Assembly: GCA_028583405.1 (NCBI GenBank)
Contig: CM053247.1
Span: 9,306,946 to 9,370,945, forward strand
Direction: 5' to 3'
Origin: Pogonophryne albipinna
Lineage: Eukaryota > Chordata > Actinopteri > Perciformes > Artedidraconidae
Length of the DNA stretch: 64,000 nt
A program made the translations under genes and the position numbers. Position 1 is the first letter of the stretch, and the number at the start of each line of letters is the position of its first letter. Positions 13,888-25,565 of this stretch are shown here, one piece after another. The notes below the pieces were generated by a model. The model made no database searches. It was not told the origin of the DNA and saw only the letters and a list, made by a program, of their open reading frames with translations.

Positions 13888-14950
13888 TAGTGTTAATTTC
13901 GTCAGCTATTTTTTTATTTAGTTTTAGTCTTAGTCCTGTGTTAAATTTCCTTTTTAGTTTTAGTCATATTTAGTCACCTTCATCCTGTTTTTATTTAGTC
14001 AAGTTTTAGTCGACTAAAAGTCTGAGCATTTTAGTCTTATTTTAGTAAAAAATAACTAATTATTTTAGTCTACTTTTTGTCAATGAAAACTGTTGCGTCT
14101 TTTTTAGTCATCAGATTATATAGAACATTTCAGTCAAACTAGTCTGGCCAAAACCAATCATTTGTCATTTTAGTATATATAAATAAATAAGATTATCTTG
14201 TCCTTATTTGATGAAAAACACAGGTTGAATGATTAAGAATGCAGCTTTGCAGAGAGTACGCAATGCATTCGCTTTTTTTCTCTGCCTCATTGTAGCGAAA
14301 ATGGGCCCAAATATCACGTTGTTTCTTTCTCCCAAGCAGTGGTGGCTTTAGACTTTTTCGTTGTCAGTCATTTTGACGGACAGGATCGTAACATTTCCGT
14401 CATAATCCATTATTACCCGTCGAGTGCACAATTTATCAATCACTTGCGCTGACAGGGGGGTAATTGGTTAACGGGAGTGCGACCACTGCTCCCAAGCCCT
14501 GTTGTTGCCATTTTATTTTATGTTGAATAAGGTTAGTTAGAGACCATGAGTTAGACCCGAGTCTTCCTGACAGTTCATATTGTGCCGCTGCCCGGTGTAA
14601 TTCAAATCTACCGCCGCGCGCAATGCAGACACACAGCTGCTGCCCAGCCGCAGCACCGGAAATGGAACTGCAGGGAGAAAAACTGACTATCAGAGATGTA
14701 ACGTTATCTTTGATAATATTTCGTCTCCTCATTTTTCGTCAACGAAAGTAAGAGATTTTAGCATAGTTTTTATTTAGTAAACTACATTTTCGTCTCATCA
14801 ATTTTCGTCAACGATATTGCATAATGATTTCGTTACAGTTATTGTTTACTGCCGTCGGTGCCGTCTCGTCATCGTCTCGTTTTCGTCATGGAAAAAAAGG
14901 TCGTTGACGAACATATTTCGTCATAGTTTTAGTCAACGAAATTAACACTA
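13888..14950. mobile_element. hAT-type element L (1063 bp), complete
   Basis: Terminal inverted repeats TAGTGTTAATTTCGT and ACGAAATTAACACTA, flanked on both sides by GTTGGCAC (13880-13887, 14951-14958). The subterminal regions are rich in repeated TTAGTC and TCGTC/GACGAA motifs. No transposase ORF remains. A 152-bp hAT MITE is nested at 14337-14488. Confidence 0.9.
14337..14488. mobile_element. 152-bp hAT MITE nested in L
   Basis: Ends CAGTGGTGGCTTTAGAC and GGGAGTGCGACCACTG, flanked by perfect 8-bp CTCCCAAG (14329-14336 and 14489-14496). Its left 110 bp matches the left end of element I at 43666 (GACTTTTTCG, GGACAGGATCGTAA), so it is a deletion derivative of that family. Confidence 0.9.
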
Positions 14951-15710
14951 GTTGGCACAGGCTGTCTGTTTCTTTTTGCGATGGTTGTTGTTACGTAAGT
15001 TGAAGTCCTTTTGTTGTGAAAGGCTCTCTAGATGCTACGAATAAATCTCTGCTGACCTCCGAACCCTTACACAACAGCTTTCTTTTGCATAATAAGTCTG
15101 TTGGAGCAGCTGATGACAGCCCACAGAGGTTTAACTTGGGCTGTCAATGTTTACTCTCACTATTAATCTGGAGACCTTTAACACATTACCAAGTTTGAGC
15201 CAAACTGCTATTATCCCAACTTAGATGTTTACCATGAAACACATGAAAAAGGCAAAGGAAGCTGAGAAACGGACACAAGCTACATGTATTGCACTGACCG
15301 CACACCGTTGTAAATCAGTAAGAGCCATCACTACCTCGCTGTAACGGCACACCCTAATCCATGACGAATGTTCTGCACTCGTTCGATTTAGGTGTGCTGA
15401 AAACAGAGAAAAGGCATTTTGCTGAACTATGCCTTTGTTTCTTGAAGTTGCACAGTGGTGGGGGATAGCAGACAGGGTCACCACTGTAGAAACATATAGT
15501 GCTTGCATTACCATTTGAGCATACATTCCATGTGTGTAGCATACATTATACAGAGACAGCAGGTTTGTTAATAATTTGTCTAAGTGTCGGAAGATTGTCC
15601 GACTTCATGCCAATAAACAAGAAATCACATTATAATAAATTACAAAACCCTCTCATTTCGGTTACAAGTTTGTGATGCATTTCTTTATTGCAACACCATT
15701 AGTTTAATTG
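14951..15710. other. Unassigned sequence
   Basis: No gene or repeat recognised. Confidence 0.4.
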
Positions 15711-16330
15711 CAGTGTTGTAGTCAAGTCACAAATTCTCGTGTCCGAGTCACTCTCAAGTCCCCACTATTTGAGTCCGAGACCAAGTCCGAGTCACCGATA
15801 GGGAAGGATCTGAGGCGAGTCATCATTATCGGTGCTCCAGTCCGAGTCCAAGTCCGAGTCACCCAAGAAGAATCGGAGTCGAGTCGGAGTCTAGTCATCA
15901 TTGCCTGTGTTTCGAATACGAGTCACAATTCCCAGTCATCATGTGTTACTCTGAGTGGATATATTTGTTTACATTTAGCTGTTGGTTTGTTTTTTATAAA
16001 TAAAAATGTGTTATTGTCTACATTTCTTTAATCCTTTTATTTTTTGTGTGTTTCTGCACATCTCTAGACTGGGAATAGCAGGGACGCGGTACGAGAACTC
16101 GCCTTGCAGCTGCACACACCTGGGGCACAATACATCCATATACAAGACAAAACTTGTTCGAATCCAAATCCAAGTTCGATCTTCAATGTGCGAGTCCCAG
16201 TTCGAGTCCAAGTCCACCAGTGCGCGAGTCGGAGTACGAGTCGGAGTGTGCGAGAATTCACAAGTTTGAGTCGAGTCACGAGTCCCGAAAATCGACACCC
16301 AAGTCCGAAACAAGGAGTCGTGTACTCCCC
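15711..16330 (+). mobile_element. hAT-like element rich in GAGTC motifs
   Basis: Starts CAGTGTTGTAGTCAAGTCAC, a terminus common in fish hAT MITEs. Dense repeats of GAGTC/GAGTCC run through both subterminal zones (15740-15910 and 16150-16320). The expected inverted end is not cleanly present and no 8-bp TSD was found, so the 3' end is damaged and the limit approximate. Arg/Ser-rich ORFs over it are by-products of the motifs. Confidence 0.65.
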
Positions 16331-17344
16331 GTCTGTGTATTTGTTATATCTTCCTCCAAAATATCAGTAAATACTAGTATTTTCAATGTGATGTATTTTT
16401 CATACACTAGCAGCTTAGACTGGTATTCTCCAAACTTAGACTAGCATTGAGACATTCAATCAAATCTCAAGGGCTTTGGTCATTGGAAGGCTATATAACT
16501 TCTAAGCGTCTATTAAAACTGGGCTAAATTATGTTTAGAAAATGAAAATATCAGATAGCTTAGACAACAATTGTTTTAACAACATTTTAAGACTACTGTT
16601 CAATGAATTGCAACTTCTTCCTGACACAAGCTGTACAAAAGCAAATCAGTGAAAGTCTTCTCAATGTCAGATTGACATCAGAGAAACACAGATAACTTTA
16701 AGACAAATGTGAACAACAGAATCCTAATCGTTGAAGATGAAGAGGAGAGGTCAGTAGGGTCAAAGGTTAGAGTCCCTTCTTGGCTGTAAACATGGAAATG
16801 CAACCTCACCAGGTCACTTTGAGTTCAGGCCCGTCCCTGTCATCAAGATAATAACCCAGTTTTGTTCAGATGTCGTAAATCAGAGGTCTCTCGGTGGTCA
16901 TGCTCTATCAGCAGCTTTGTAGTAGCGAGATGTCACAGGGTCAGAGGTCACAAGTAGTAGTTCTGCTTTGAGGCCCAAAGCAATTATCTTATGACTGGAA
17001 GAAAAGTGCTGAGTGGCACAGTTGACTAAAGGCTTTCCTGTTTACTAGATTGTTTATTGCTGCCTTCCTCATGTAATCCTTTCTTTGTTATTCTCCATTT
17101 GACTTTCTTTCTCTGGATATGTTACTTCTCAACTTTTGGCGGTTTTGGAAATGTATTATTACAGTTCCTTTAAAATGACAATTTCTGTCATTACATGAAC
17201 TAAACAAAGCTGCATTCATCACAATTGCTTGTGTTTTAGAGATAATTGCAAGGCAATTTAAGTTGTTGCTCTGTGGGGTTAAAAGTTGATCACAAACAAA
17301 TTGATTCAACTCATAAACTTTTTTTAAAATTATTATTATTATTT
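16331..17344. other. Unassigned sequence
   Basis: No gene or repeat recognised. Confidence 0.4.
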
Positions 17345-17822
17345 TATTTTAGCGTCATATTTGTATTTTGTGTGTATTTTGTGCCTCGACTGTGTCATGT
17401 TTCCATGTTTTAATGTTCAAAAAGGTCTTTATTTTTCTCATTCTGCCTGTGCTACATCATCTCTTTTCACCCTCTGTCTGAAACCAGAGCCCAGTCTGCT
17501 CTGATTGGTTAGCTGGTTGTTCTTTACTGTAATTGGTCAAATGTTTAGATTTATCCAGCCCCTTAGCCTACTAGTACAATGTTGTGTAGTAGTAGTAGTA
17601 GGAGCGCTAGCCAATATAAACGTGTGTTACATAGTGATGTCATTATGTTACAAACAAAGAGTCCAATGGAGACGTTCCAGGCAGGGGGGGAGTGTGTGGG
17701 AGAGAAACTCCGTCTGGAGGGAGCTTTGGGATTTTTGTCTTTGCAAAACTATTTTCGTGCACAAAAACGTATACACACTTTGGGGAAATCCCAAAAAGCA
17801 CAATTGGGCCTTTTTAAAGTTA
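17345..17822 (-). mobile_element. A' family MITE
   Basis: Reverse-oriented A' copy: TTTTAATGTTCAAAAAGGTC, CCCTCTGTCTGAAACCAGAG, then GCGCTAGCCAATATAAACG and, at the far end, GGGAAATCCCAAAAAGCAC and GGGCCTTTTTAAA. A short (TAG)n run lies at 17587-17601. The first end is degraded. Confidence 0.7.
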
Positions 17823-19563
17823 CTAGTTTAATTGCTTTTCCGAATGAACAACAAATTCAGTACCTCACATCCCATCAATGTAGAAGATGAAGCAGATTAT
17901 TTTTGCCAGAGCCCCTTGCGTTGGAAACCCTGCTGCAATGCTGAAATGGCTCCATTCAAATGAACGAGAAGACCTTTTTTTCCATTCAAGGCTCTGTCGG
18001 TCACAACATCGCCTACTGTTTAACCTAATATTAACATTGCCAACAACTACATTTGTAGGCAAAATGAATATAAGCTACAATAAAGACTCTGCATTTCATT
18101 CTATGGATGCCCCGTCAGTGGCTGTTGTTTAAAAGAAAGAATTCCTAAAACAGACCAGTGAACCGATGACCTGTACAATCTGTTCTTTCTTTTCAATTAG
18201 TCTCTGCTCTACCCAATGAATGATTCATAGAACTCAGTCTGTATTAATAACTAATAAGGATAAGTGATATTAGGGAACAGCTTGTCCGCTAGCATAGCAT
18301 GGGTCAAAAAGGTCTGAGATTACATCAGTAAAGCTGTGTCAGAACTTCCACTCGCGTTGCAGGAGGCCATTTGATGAAGACCATATTTTGAACCACTTTG
18401 CTGGTATTATCTGACCAGCTTGTTAATTATATTGGTCATTACGAGCCTTGTTCATGCCAGTATGTTCTGCTACTGCTCTGCATGTGGCTTGTACAGTAAA
18501 AGGAGGCTGTATTCAGAATTGAAAAATGAGTTGATCCCTTGATCCTCTGGCAAGATAACGCAAACAGCTCAAAACCTCCAGGATTTAATCGGTCAAATCC
18601 CTCTTTTCGCTAATATGGTTTAAGAGGATTTCTCCATATGTTATTATGGCAGCAGGCAAGTCATTTCCTGAGAAGAGTTAATTTCCTCTTCAAAAAAAAT
18701 CTAAATAAATCTCAGCGTTATATCTTTGACCCTATTCTTCAGTTGTGACATCCCAATGTTCCTTCTTCTGCAGACCCATGATAACACACAAACAAATATG
18801 TGCACATACCTACACTAAATCAGACACATACTCATAAGTTACCTCCCCAAGAAGGAGAATAAAGATAAACATCTATCGTGGCAAAGTGGCCCTTCCCATT
18901 GATTTCCTCTTTCTGTGTCACAGAGAAACACGTTGGCTAATAGGACTGAGTTATGCAACAGCATGCAGCTGTGGGCTTTTACCCATACATCCCTGCCAGT
19001 GCTCAACTTGAGGAGATTAAAGTTGAGTGAATGCCCACCCTGCTGCACATGGACGCTGGGGCTGCAGGGCCATTTTCAATTATGTTCCCGTCTCTACTTT
19101 TGCCTTTTTTCCCCACTCAGGGAGCTACAGAGTAAACATGTTTTTGTTTTAAAGATTCACAAAAAAGGCATCTTTAACACAAATTGCTTTTTATTTCACT
19201 GGCTGCCGATTACTCAGTGATTCATTTGTAAAAACGTACAAGTTTGTGGGTGCTAGTCACAAGAGAGTGGAATCAACAGTGTGTAAAATCACTTTTGTTT
19301 GCTCTCCATAATTCTTATTTGTTTAAAGTCTTGACTCAGAATCCGGGGACAAACACTGTTAATAACATGCTTGCCTTGTTTCTTTTAATCCAGTGATTTC
19401 TCTGCATGTAGAGACTATAGGCCTGTGTGGTGGAGCACCCTGAGATCTGGCTGCTGTACATCTCTTTGTTCAGTGTCAGGTGAACGACCGACTTGCTAAG
19501 AGGACCACTTATTACTGTTGGCTCTTTCTGTATTGAAAACTTTAATTAGAGGGCACATTCCGC
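17823..19563. other. Unassigned sequence
   Basis: Long stretch without recognisable repeats or genes. The pyrimidine-CAG at about 18773 is not followed by a usable donor. Confidence 0.4.
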
Positions 19564-21314
19564 CATGGGCGTAGGAAGCATCCTGAATGTGGGGGGGACA
19601 TTTTTAACGGGGGGTGTGGGGTTCGCCTTTCCTGTATTGTGGTGCATTTTAACAGGTGGTTTGATACTTTTATGTGGCTATACTAGCATGAGCAAAATGA
19701 TGGGTACATTTTGTAATTTCATCCAGTAGTAAAGAAAGGAAACATATTTGATTATTAATTCAGAGCCGTCTTTGAATTAATAAAAAGCAGTTTAAATGCC
19801 AATTTTTTGTACATTTATATACAAAAATAACAATATTGTGCATTGAGAGATATTGTTGTGGAGAGTCATTTATATATAAATCGCAAAATACATTTGTGAA
19901 TCCTTCTGTGAGCATTTATTAATATTGAGACTGATCTGACTCCATACAGATGTTAAGTTCACCTAGGAATGGTATCATTGACTTAAATGTTCAAATAAAT
20001 GTTGCTCTTTTGTCTATATTGGTCATATGATGCCCCTTGACTGAAATGCTTCCTGTTCAATATCCCCACTGATTTCCTTAACATTCTGGGATGAGAGTCC
20101 ACATCACAATTTACTCTAAACTGCCATTTCCCTTTCATCACCTCAGCAACGGACCTCTCTCCACTGTCCCTGTGTTCTGCCTCTGACTCACTCTCAAGCG
20201 CCTAGATGTCAAGAGAGGTGGTGAAGTGATCACTATTTATTGAGCAGTATACTCTTTCACATTGAATCATAACAAGTCATACTGAATGTAAATACAACTG
20301 ACTCTAAAGTAAGTCCCAGTCTGTGACATTGGACATTTTGAAGACTCAAAGTCCCAAGCAGTAGGTAGAATATTAGCTATATGTAATGTGCACAGAAAAT
20401 AAATAGTTAACTGAATACTGGGATGGAAATGGCCTATAAGCACTCAGTAAAACATAAACACACACAAAAAGCTTCTGAATGATAAGAAGTATAATTAAAA
20501 CATAACTGCACATTACCATTTTGAGAGAGAGTACCTAAGAACTCAGAAAATAATCTCTTATCGAACTGAGGCTCCAGTAAAACACACTGACTGCGTCTGA
20601 CATGTTATGATCATATTGGGAATATGGTGTTTACATGAGCACAGAGAGATGGGGTTATTCATGTTCCCTGTTTACATGATAAATACTAGTAACCTGGCAT
20701 TTCGATGCCTTTTCTCATCTAAACTATTCAGTATTTGTATCTCTATCATGACATAAAGACGAAACTCCTCTCCAGAAGTGAGATGCCGCCGCCGCCGCCG
20801 CCATCACTGTTATCTGATTAACTGCTACCAGCTGAAGACTTACTTTCCTCTTCTTTGAAAACAATGTTCTTATGTCCATGTTGTTTGGGGGAGAAACCAT
20901 ATCAAACCAAGAGATCGTCAGCTTTGATTTTCGCTGTATTAACCATTTCCTGAACATTTGGTGTGTGTGCCTTTTACTGCCTTACCTCCGCTACCGGCAT
21001 CGCTTCATACAACAGGTCTGAGCTGTCCACCTATGACAACAGTCCTTGAACATGCGCGCGCTATGGGAGAAACTGCCTTGGTACAAAGTAGCAGTGAAAA
21101 CATGGTACGGAGTTTCATTGATTTGGGCATTCTCTCAATAAGCAAGTGGAATGGATTTGATATGAAGCACTGACACAGCGCTCTACAAAGTGCGGCGAGT
21201 GGATAGACCGATTCACGGACTTTCCGCATAGTAAAAGTGGGGGGGTCTAAACGAATCATTTGAAAAAGTGGGGGGGACTTGTCCCACCCTCATATAATGG
21301 CTGCGACTCCCATG
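19564..21314. mobile_element. hAT-type element P (1751 bp), complete
   Basis: Bounded by perfect 8-bp CATTCCGC (19556-19563 and 21315-21322). The ends are CATGGGCGTAGG and the imperfect inverse GCGACTCCCATG, with G-rich GTGGGGGGGAC-type segments just inside both ends. No transposase frame is evident. (GCC)6 lies inside at 20785-20802. Confidence 0.8.
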
Positions 21315-21331
21315 CATTCCGCACACATTAA

Positions 21332-21678
21332 AGGGGCCCTATTTTGGGGTTTTCCCTTTCCTGTAGTGTTACAGGTGTTTGTGCATGTTAATGGTCCGCA
21401 AAGGCTAAAATCCCAAAGGTCACATCAGAGGGAGGAGTTTATTTTTTGTTTACTTCTGTAACATAATGATATCACTATGTAACACTTTTGTTTCTGTTGG
21501 CTAGCACTCCAACACATTGTACCTGATAGGCTAAGGGGCATAGGGTGAAAAGAGCTAATGCAGCACAGGCATTACCTGAAAAATAAAGACCTTTTTGAAC
21601 ATTAAACTATGTAAACATGTCACAGTAGAGACACAAAATACAAATATGAATCCTGAAAATGTGCATAATAGGGCCCCT
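21332..21678 (+). mobile_element. A' family MITE (347 bp), best complete copy
   Basis: Terminal inverted repeats AGGGGCCCTATT and AATAGGGCCCCT, flanked by TTAA (21328-21331) and TTGA (21679-21682), a TTAA TSD with one substitution. TTAA duplications are made by piggyBac and Kolobok transposases; I cannot separate these without a transposase. It is the reference for the other A' copies. Confidence 0.85.
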
Positions 21679-21771
21679 TTGAAATACATTCAATGTGACT
21701 TCTATTGCTCTCTGCAAAGCAGTTGCAGTTCTAGTTGATATGGTGCCCTGGGCAGTGCACCTCCCATCGCG

Positions 21772-21826
21772 CCTGGCAGTGCACCTGGCAGTGCACCTGG
21801 CAGTGCACCTGGCAGTGCACCTGGCA
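21772..21826. repeat. 12-bp tandem repeat
   Basis: Four and a half copies of CCTGGCAGTGCA, almost without change. Confidence 0.95.
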
Positions 21827-21833
21827 TCTCTAA

Positions 21834-22562
21834 TGGCCCATTTCCACTACAGCGCGGAGCACGGTTTAAGCGTGCCGTGCCCGGCCGTTTTTGGTTACGT
21901 TTCCACTTGGCGTAGTTCCGGCTAGCGGGTACTTTTTCACAGTTTTCTGGCCCTTCAAAATCGAGGTTCTTTCCGGGCCAACAACCGGGCTGAGTATGCT
22001 AAACTAGTGAGAGAATCGCTGGCAACTACAACAAGATGAACATATTTGACCGTGATTTAATTGTAATGCACGTTTCAAAATGATGCCGAAGTAACAACAT
22101 ACTGATACCGGTTAGTAAAAACCATGAATTATTGCTTTGACAAGTCTGCAGACAGACGGCAGGCGAAAAACATTTTAAAATGCTTGTTTTCTGAATGGAG
22201 ATCGGCTAAGCTAACACAGTATATGCTCTGACCGTCCACCCTCACAACAACGGCCTACAGACATAAATAAACCAGCGACTGTATTCGCCATGACACAGAC
22301 AGTCTGTGGTTTGTACTAGTTTAACTTTTGTCCAGTAACAAATATGAGGAGCTGTGAGCTCTGAGTGCTAACAGCTAACGGCTGATGTTGGTTTTGTGTT
22401 TCGCATTGAAGATGACGTCACGGGTCCGCCTACACTGCGTTACTATAGTTACTGCCCCAGTTCCTAAACTGTAATGGAAACGCAGCATAAAGTGAGCCTG
22501 GCCTACAAAGGCCTAACTATACTGTACTAAGCCGTGCGAGGCCCTGTAGTGGAAATGCGCCA
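21834..22562. mobile_element. PIF/Harbinger-like MITE K (729 bp), complete
   Basis: Ends TGGCCCATTTCCACTACAG and CTGTAGTGGAAATGCGCCA, flanked by TAA on both sides (21831-21833, 22563-22565). A 3-bp TWA duplication is the mark of PIF/Harbinger. Its interior 22200-22400 is nearly identical to 47590-47790 inside element G. Confidence 0.85.
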
Positions 22563-23600
22563 TAAGTTCAACTCCCAAACTGCCCTCTACAGTCTGACCT
22601 TCCTTGCCTTCTTTGATGCAAAGTCATCAATAAAGAATTGCACAAAGGACTTGTCAGTACAATTACCTTTGAGGTGTTAGCTAAATGAAGTTGACTATAT
22701 CAATAACGGTTATATTGGTAGTTTATCACGTTTTTATTGCAGGGCTACACATTATCGTTCTGAAGTAAGACTGTTTGAAATTATTCCAATGTTAGTTGTT
22801 GAACTGATGACGAAACACAGGCAGCTAACAAGCAGCAATGGAGTTAAGGTTTACGGCATCATTTAATGACATGCTTAATATAGCCCAACTAAATAAATGA
22901 GATGTTACAGAGGTGCATACTACATACCTTTATCTTTTGAGCGTTTCTCTTCTTTCTTTTTCTTTCTAAACTGGGCTCCATCACCGTATTAATGTTCGAC
23001 CCGAGAATCAATGCATAGCGTACCCCTCCCCCAACACTGTCAACTGCAGGTCAAGACTATACCATGTTGCCGTAGTCAGTTTTTAACCCAGGCCAGGAGA
23101 AAAATAAATCTGCAAAACTATTTATATTGTATGAATGACTTCGGTGGCATTTCGAGGCGTGAGATTAATTTGACTAACTATATAACCGCCCTTATTTCAG
23201 TGTGAGACCTTCCATCCCAGCTGCCTGCTGTCATAAGGGCGGCCGCGCGCCCCCTTCTACCGACACCAACAACAATACACTATATGAAATTCCGTGCATA
23301 TTGACTAAAACATTTTTTTAAACCCAATTTTTTTTTCATGGTGTCTGAAAGACTGGGCTGTAATGGGAGCCACTGTAGCTTAGGCGGGGTGAATAATATA
23401 TGGCTTTTACTGTTTGTACAGCAAAGAAAGGTCATACTGTTTTTCCATTTTCACTCAAAGATTTATGTATTTATTGAATGTATTTCTTAAATTGAGTTTC
23501 ACAAAAATGCCAGGTTCAGGATGGTAGAAATGGCTGAAGAAATACAGAGTTTAGAACTTAACCCAAACAAACCCACTAAACTAAAACATTTTTTACTTTT
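22563..23600. other. Unassigned sequence
   Basis: No gene recognised. A GC-rich patch (GGCGGCCGCGCGCCCCC) sits at about 23238. Confidence 0.4.
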
Positions 23601-23614
23601 GAATTTATATATCA

Positions 23615-24092
23615 TTTATAGCCAGGAGCTAGTCCAGAATGCAGCTGCACGTCTTCTGACTGGCCACAATCACCCCAATTCTGGCCTCACTGCACTGGCT
23701 TCCAGTTCGGTTCCGAATTGATTTTAAACTCCTTTTATTTGTTTGCAAAGCCCTAAATGGGCTGGCTCCTGCCTATATAGCCAAACTCCTCCATCGCTAC
23801 ACCCCAGCCAGAGCTTTAAGGTCTGCTGCCCCTCCATGTGAGGTCGGCCCAGACCCTAGGGTTTTTTAAATCCTCACTAAAAACACACTTCTTCTCTCTG
23901 GCCTTCTCGTCAGAGCGGAGCATGACTCCTGACTATTCCCTGTGTTTTTGATTTTTATATATTTCTGTTGTAAATTATTGTCTTTTATTGTGATTGTAGT
24001 AATGTGTTTTTATTACATGTACAGCACTTTGGCTCGACCAAAAATCATTTTAAAAATGTGCTATATAAATAAAACTTGATTTGATTTGATGT
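23615..24092 (+). mobile_element. L2/CR1-like LINE 3' fragment
   Basis: Encodes the ORF2 C-terminus QELVQNAAARLLTG, then after frame changes FKLLLFVCKALNGLAPAYI and LLHRYTPARALRS, which are standard for fish L2/CR1-like LINEs. The 3' end has CAGCACTTTGGCTCGACCAA and a (TTGAT)n tail. The same tail occurs inverted at 56280. 5'-truncated and frameshifted. Confidence 0.8.
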
Positions 24093-24811
24093 ATTGGCTA
24101 ATTTGAAATTGAATGTGACCTCTACATTTCTTTTCAATTTCTAGACAAACTTACAGAGGACATTACCACGGTGACCATTATGTTCTCCGGTCCCAGTTTT
24201 GAAAACCTTGTTTACTGTATGTTGTCAAAGATAAAATGGCTATGTTTGTTACGTTTTTAGAGGTATATTTTGAAAAATAAAGGCAACAAATACTTTTGGT
24301 TTTGCTAAACAACCTTAACACTAGTCTCCTGCGTTAGGGTTATTTCAGTATATTGCCCGCCAATATTTTCTTGGTGCATTTACCTAGTACTGATGTGACC
24401 ATTTTTGTAATTTTTTGAGTAGAAGTTGCTTTTTCAAGGGCAGATTTGTGTAATTTAAAAGCACTTGGAGTTGCTTGTTTTATTGCTACACCACCCTGCT
24501 TCATCACTTCTATGGCCTCAAGTTGTAATCAGAATCCTCAGATGGCATCTTCATAAACATAATGTGTTCAATGACCAACCCTAGGTCAAGTTTAATAGCT
24601 ATAAATTGGCTGTTTGAAGGTAACACAAGCATGCTCAGTCTACTTTCCATGGAGAATCAATAACTGTTTGATTTCCCTGTCTCGTTGCATAAAATGAGCA
24701 CAATATGCTCAATGTGAGAGAGGTGAAAGTGTTGCTAATCAATACCAACGATCCATTGTTTCTTAAAATGTTTCTGTGCATATGAAATAACCTTCTCTTT
24801 CCTCCTTTCAG
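24093..24811. other. Unassigned sequence upstream of a candidate exon
   Basis: Unique sequence, possibly intron; ends in the CTTCTCTTTCCTCCTTTCAG acceptor. Confidence 0.4.
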
Positions 24812-24865
24812 CCAACAATCTTTGGGACTTGTACCAATGAGAGAACACGGTTTGACAACAGACTG
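24812..24865 (+). other. Best candidate host exon (54 bp)
   Basis: A strong acceptor (CTTCTCTTTCCTCCTTTCAG) and a consensus donor (CTG|GTAAGA) enclose 54 bases, 18 codons. Frame 1 reads PTIFGTCTNERTRFDNRL without stops. A second frame is also open (QQSLGLVPMREHG...), the third has a stop. The segment is outside every repeat found here. The parent gene is not recognised. With the candidates at 7722 and 25539 it would fit a long-intron gene on the plus strand, but that link is inference. Confidence 0.45.
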
Positions 24866-25538
24866 GTAAGACATCTCAATCTAAACTTTTTAACTGAATA
24901 AGTACGCTCGCAAACAAGGACATTTGGGTTTTGAGGGTTAACGGGTGAAGTTGTGTTATAATTGAATAACAGGAAGTAAAGGGAATTTAATTACCTAAGA
25001 TTCCGAAGGATAACAATTCTCAAAGCAGCAACAGATGCCTGTGTGGGTGTGTTTTTTCAGAGCTATTTACCCTTTAAATATGGTGGAATCTTACATTTGT
25101 GTTCATATTAATACCTTTTTTAAATAATGTCCACCATTCAAGCATTTCCCTGCATGGCAGATGGTAATAATCTTTTCTCTTTTGACGATAACGTTTTTTG
25201 GAGGAACACCAAGACTTCCTTGGTCTCTGTATAATGCAAATGGAAATTGCAGATGCCACAAAAAGCCAATTAACCAGCAAAAAAGAAAATGATTAAGCTG
25301 CCCGGTTGTTTTCCTGGCTAGATCTATCTGAGGAGGGGAGTCTGTGGTGAGGTTCTGCCAACTGGCACACAGCTTATTTAATTACTTAGCCCTGCGGCAC
25401 CGAATGAATACGGCAGATTTATGGATTTGTCCATTTCCCATTTATCAGAAAACAATAAAAGCGTCCCTTTATGCTCTGTCTCCAAAGCACTGCTGGTCCC
25501 CGTGACCAATAAGCAGGATGCTCTGTCTTTTTTCCCAG
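24866..25538. other. Unassigned sequence between candidate exons
   Basis: 673 bp of unique sequence, a possible intron. Confidence 0.35.
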
Positions 25539-25565
25539 TCTGGTCTCAGTAATGGACTGCAGCAG
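25539..25565 (+). other. Candidate 27-bp microexon
   Basis: CTCTGTCTTTTTTCCCAG is followed by 27 bases and then GTGGGT. The exon reads SGLSNGLQQ in frame 1 and is a multiple of three. The splice signals are good, but so short a segment could arise by chance. Confidence 0.3.

Noticed and set aside
15708..16444. Ser/Arg/Val-rich ORFs
   Set aside because: Arise from GAGTC/GAGTCC motif repeats of a hAT-like element.
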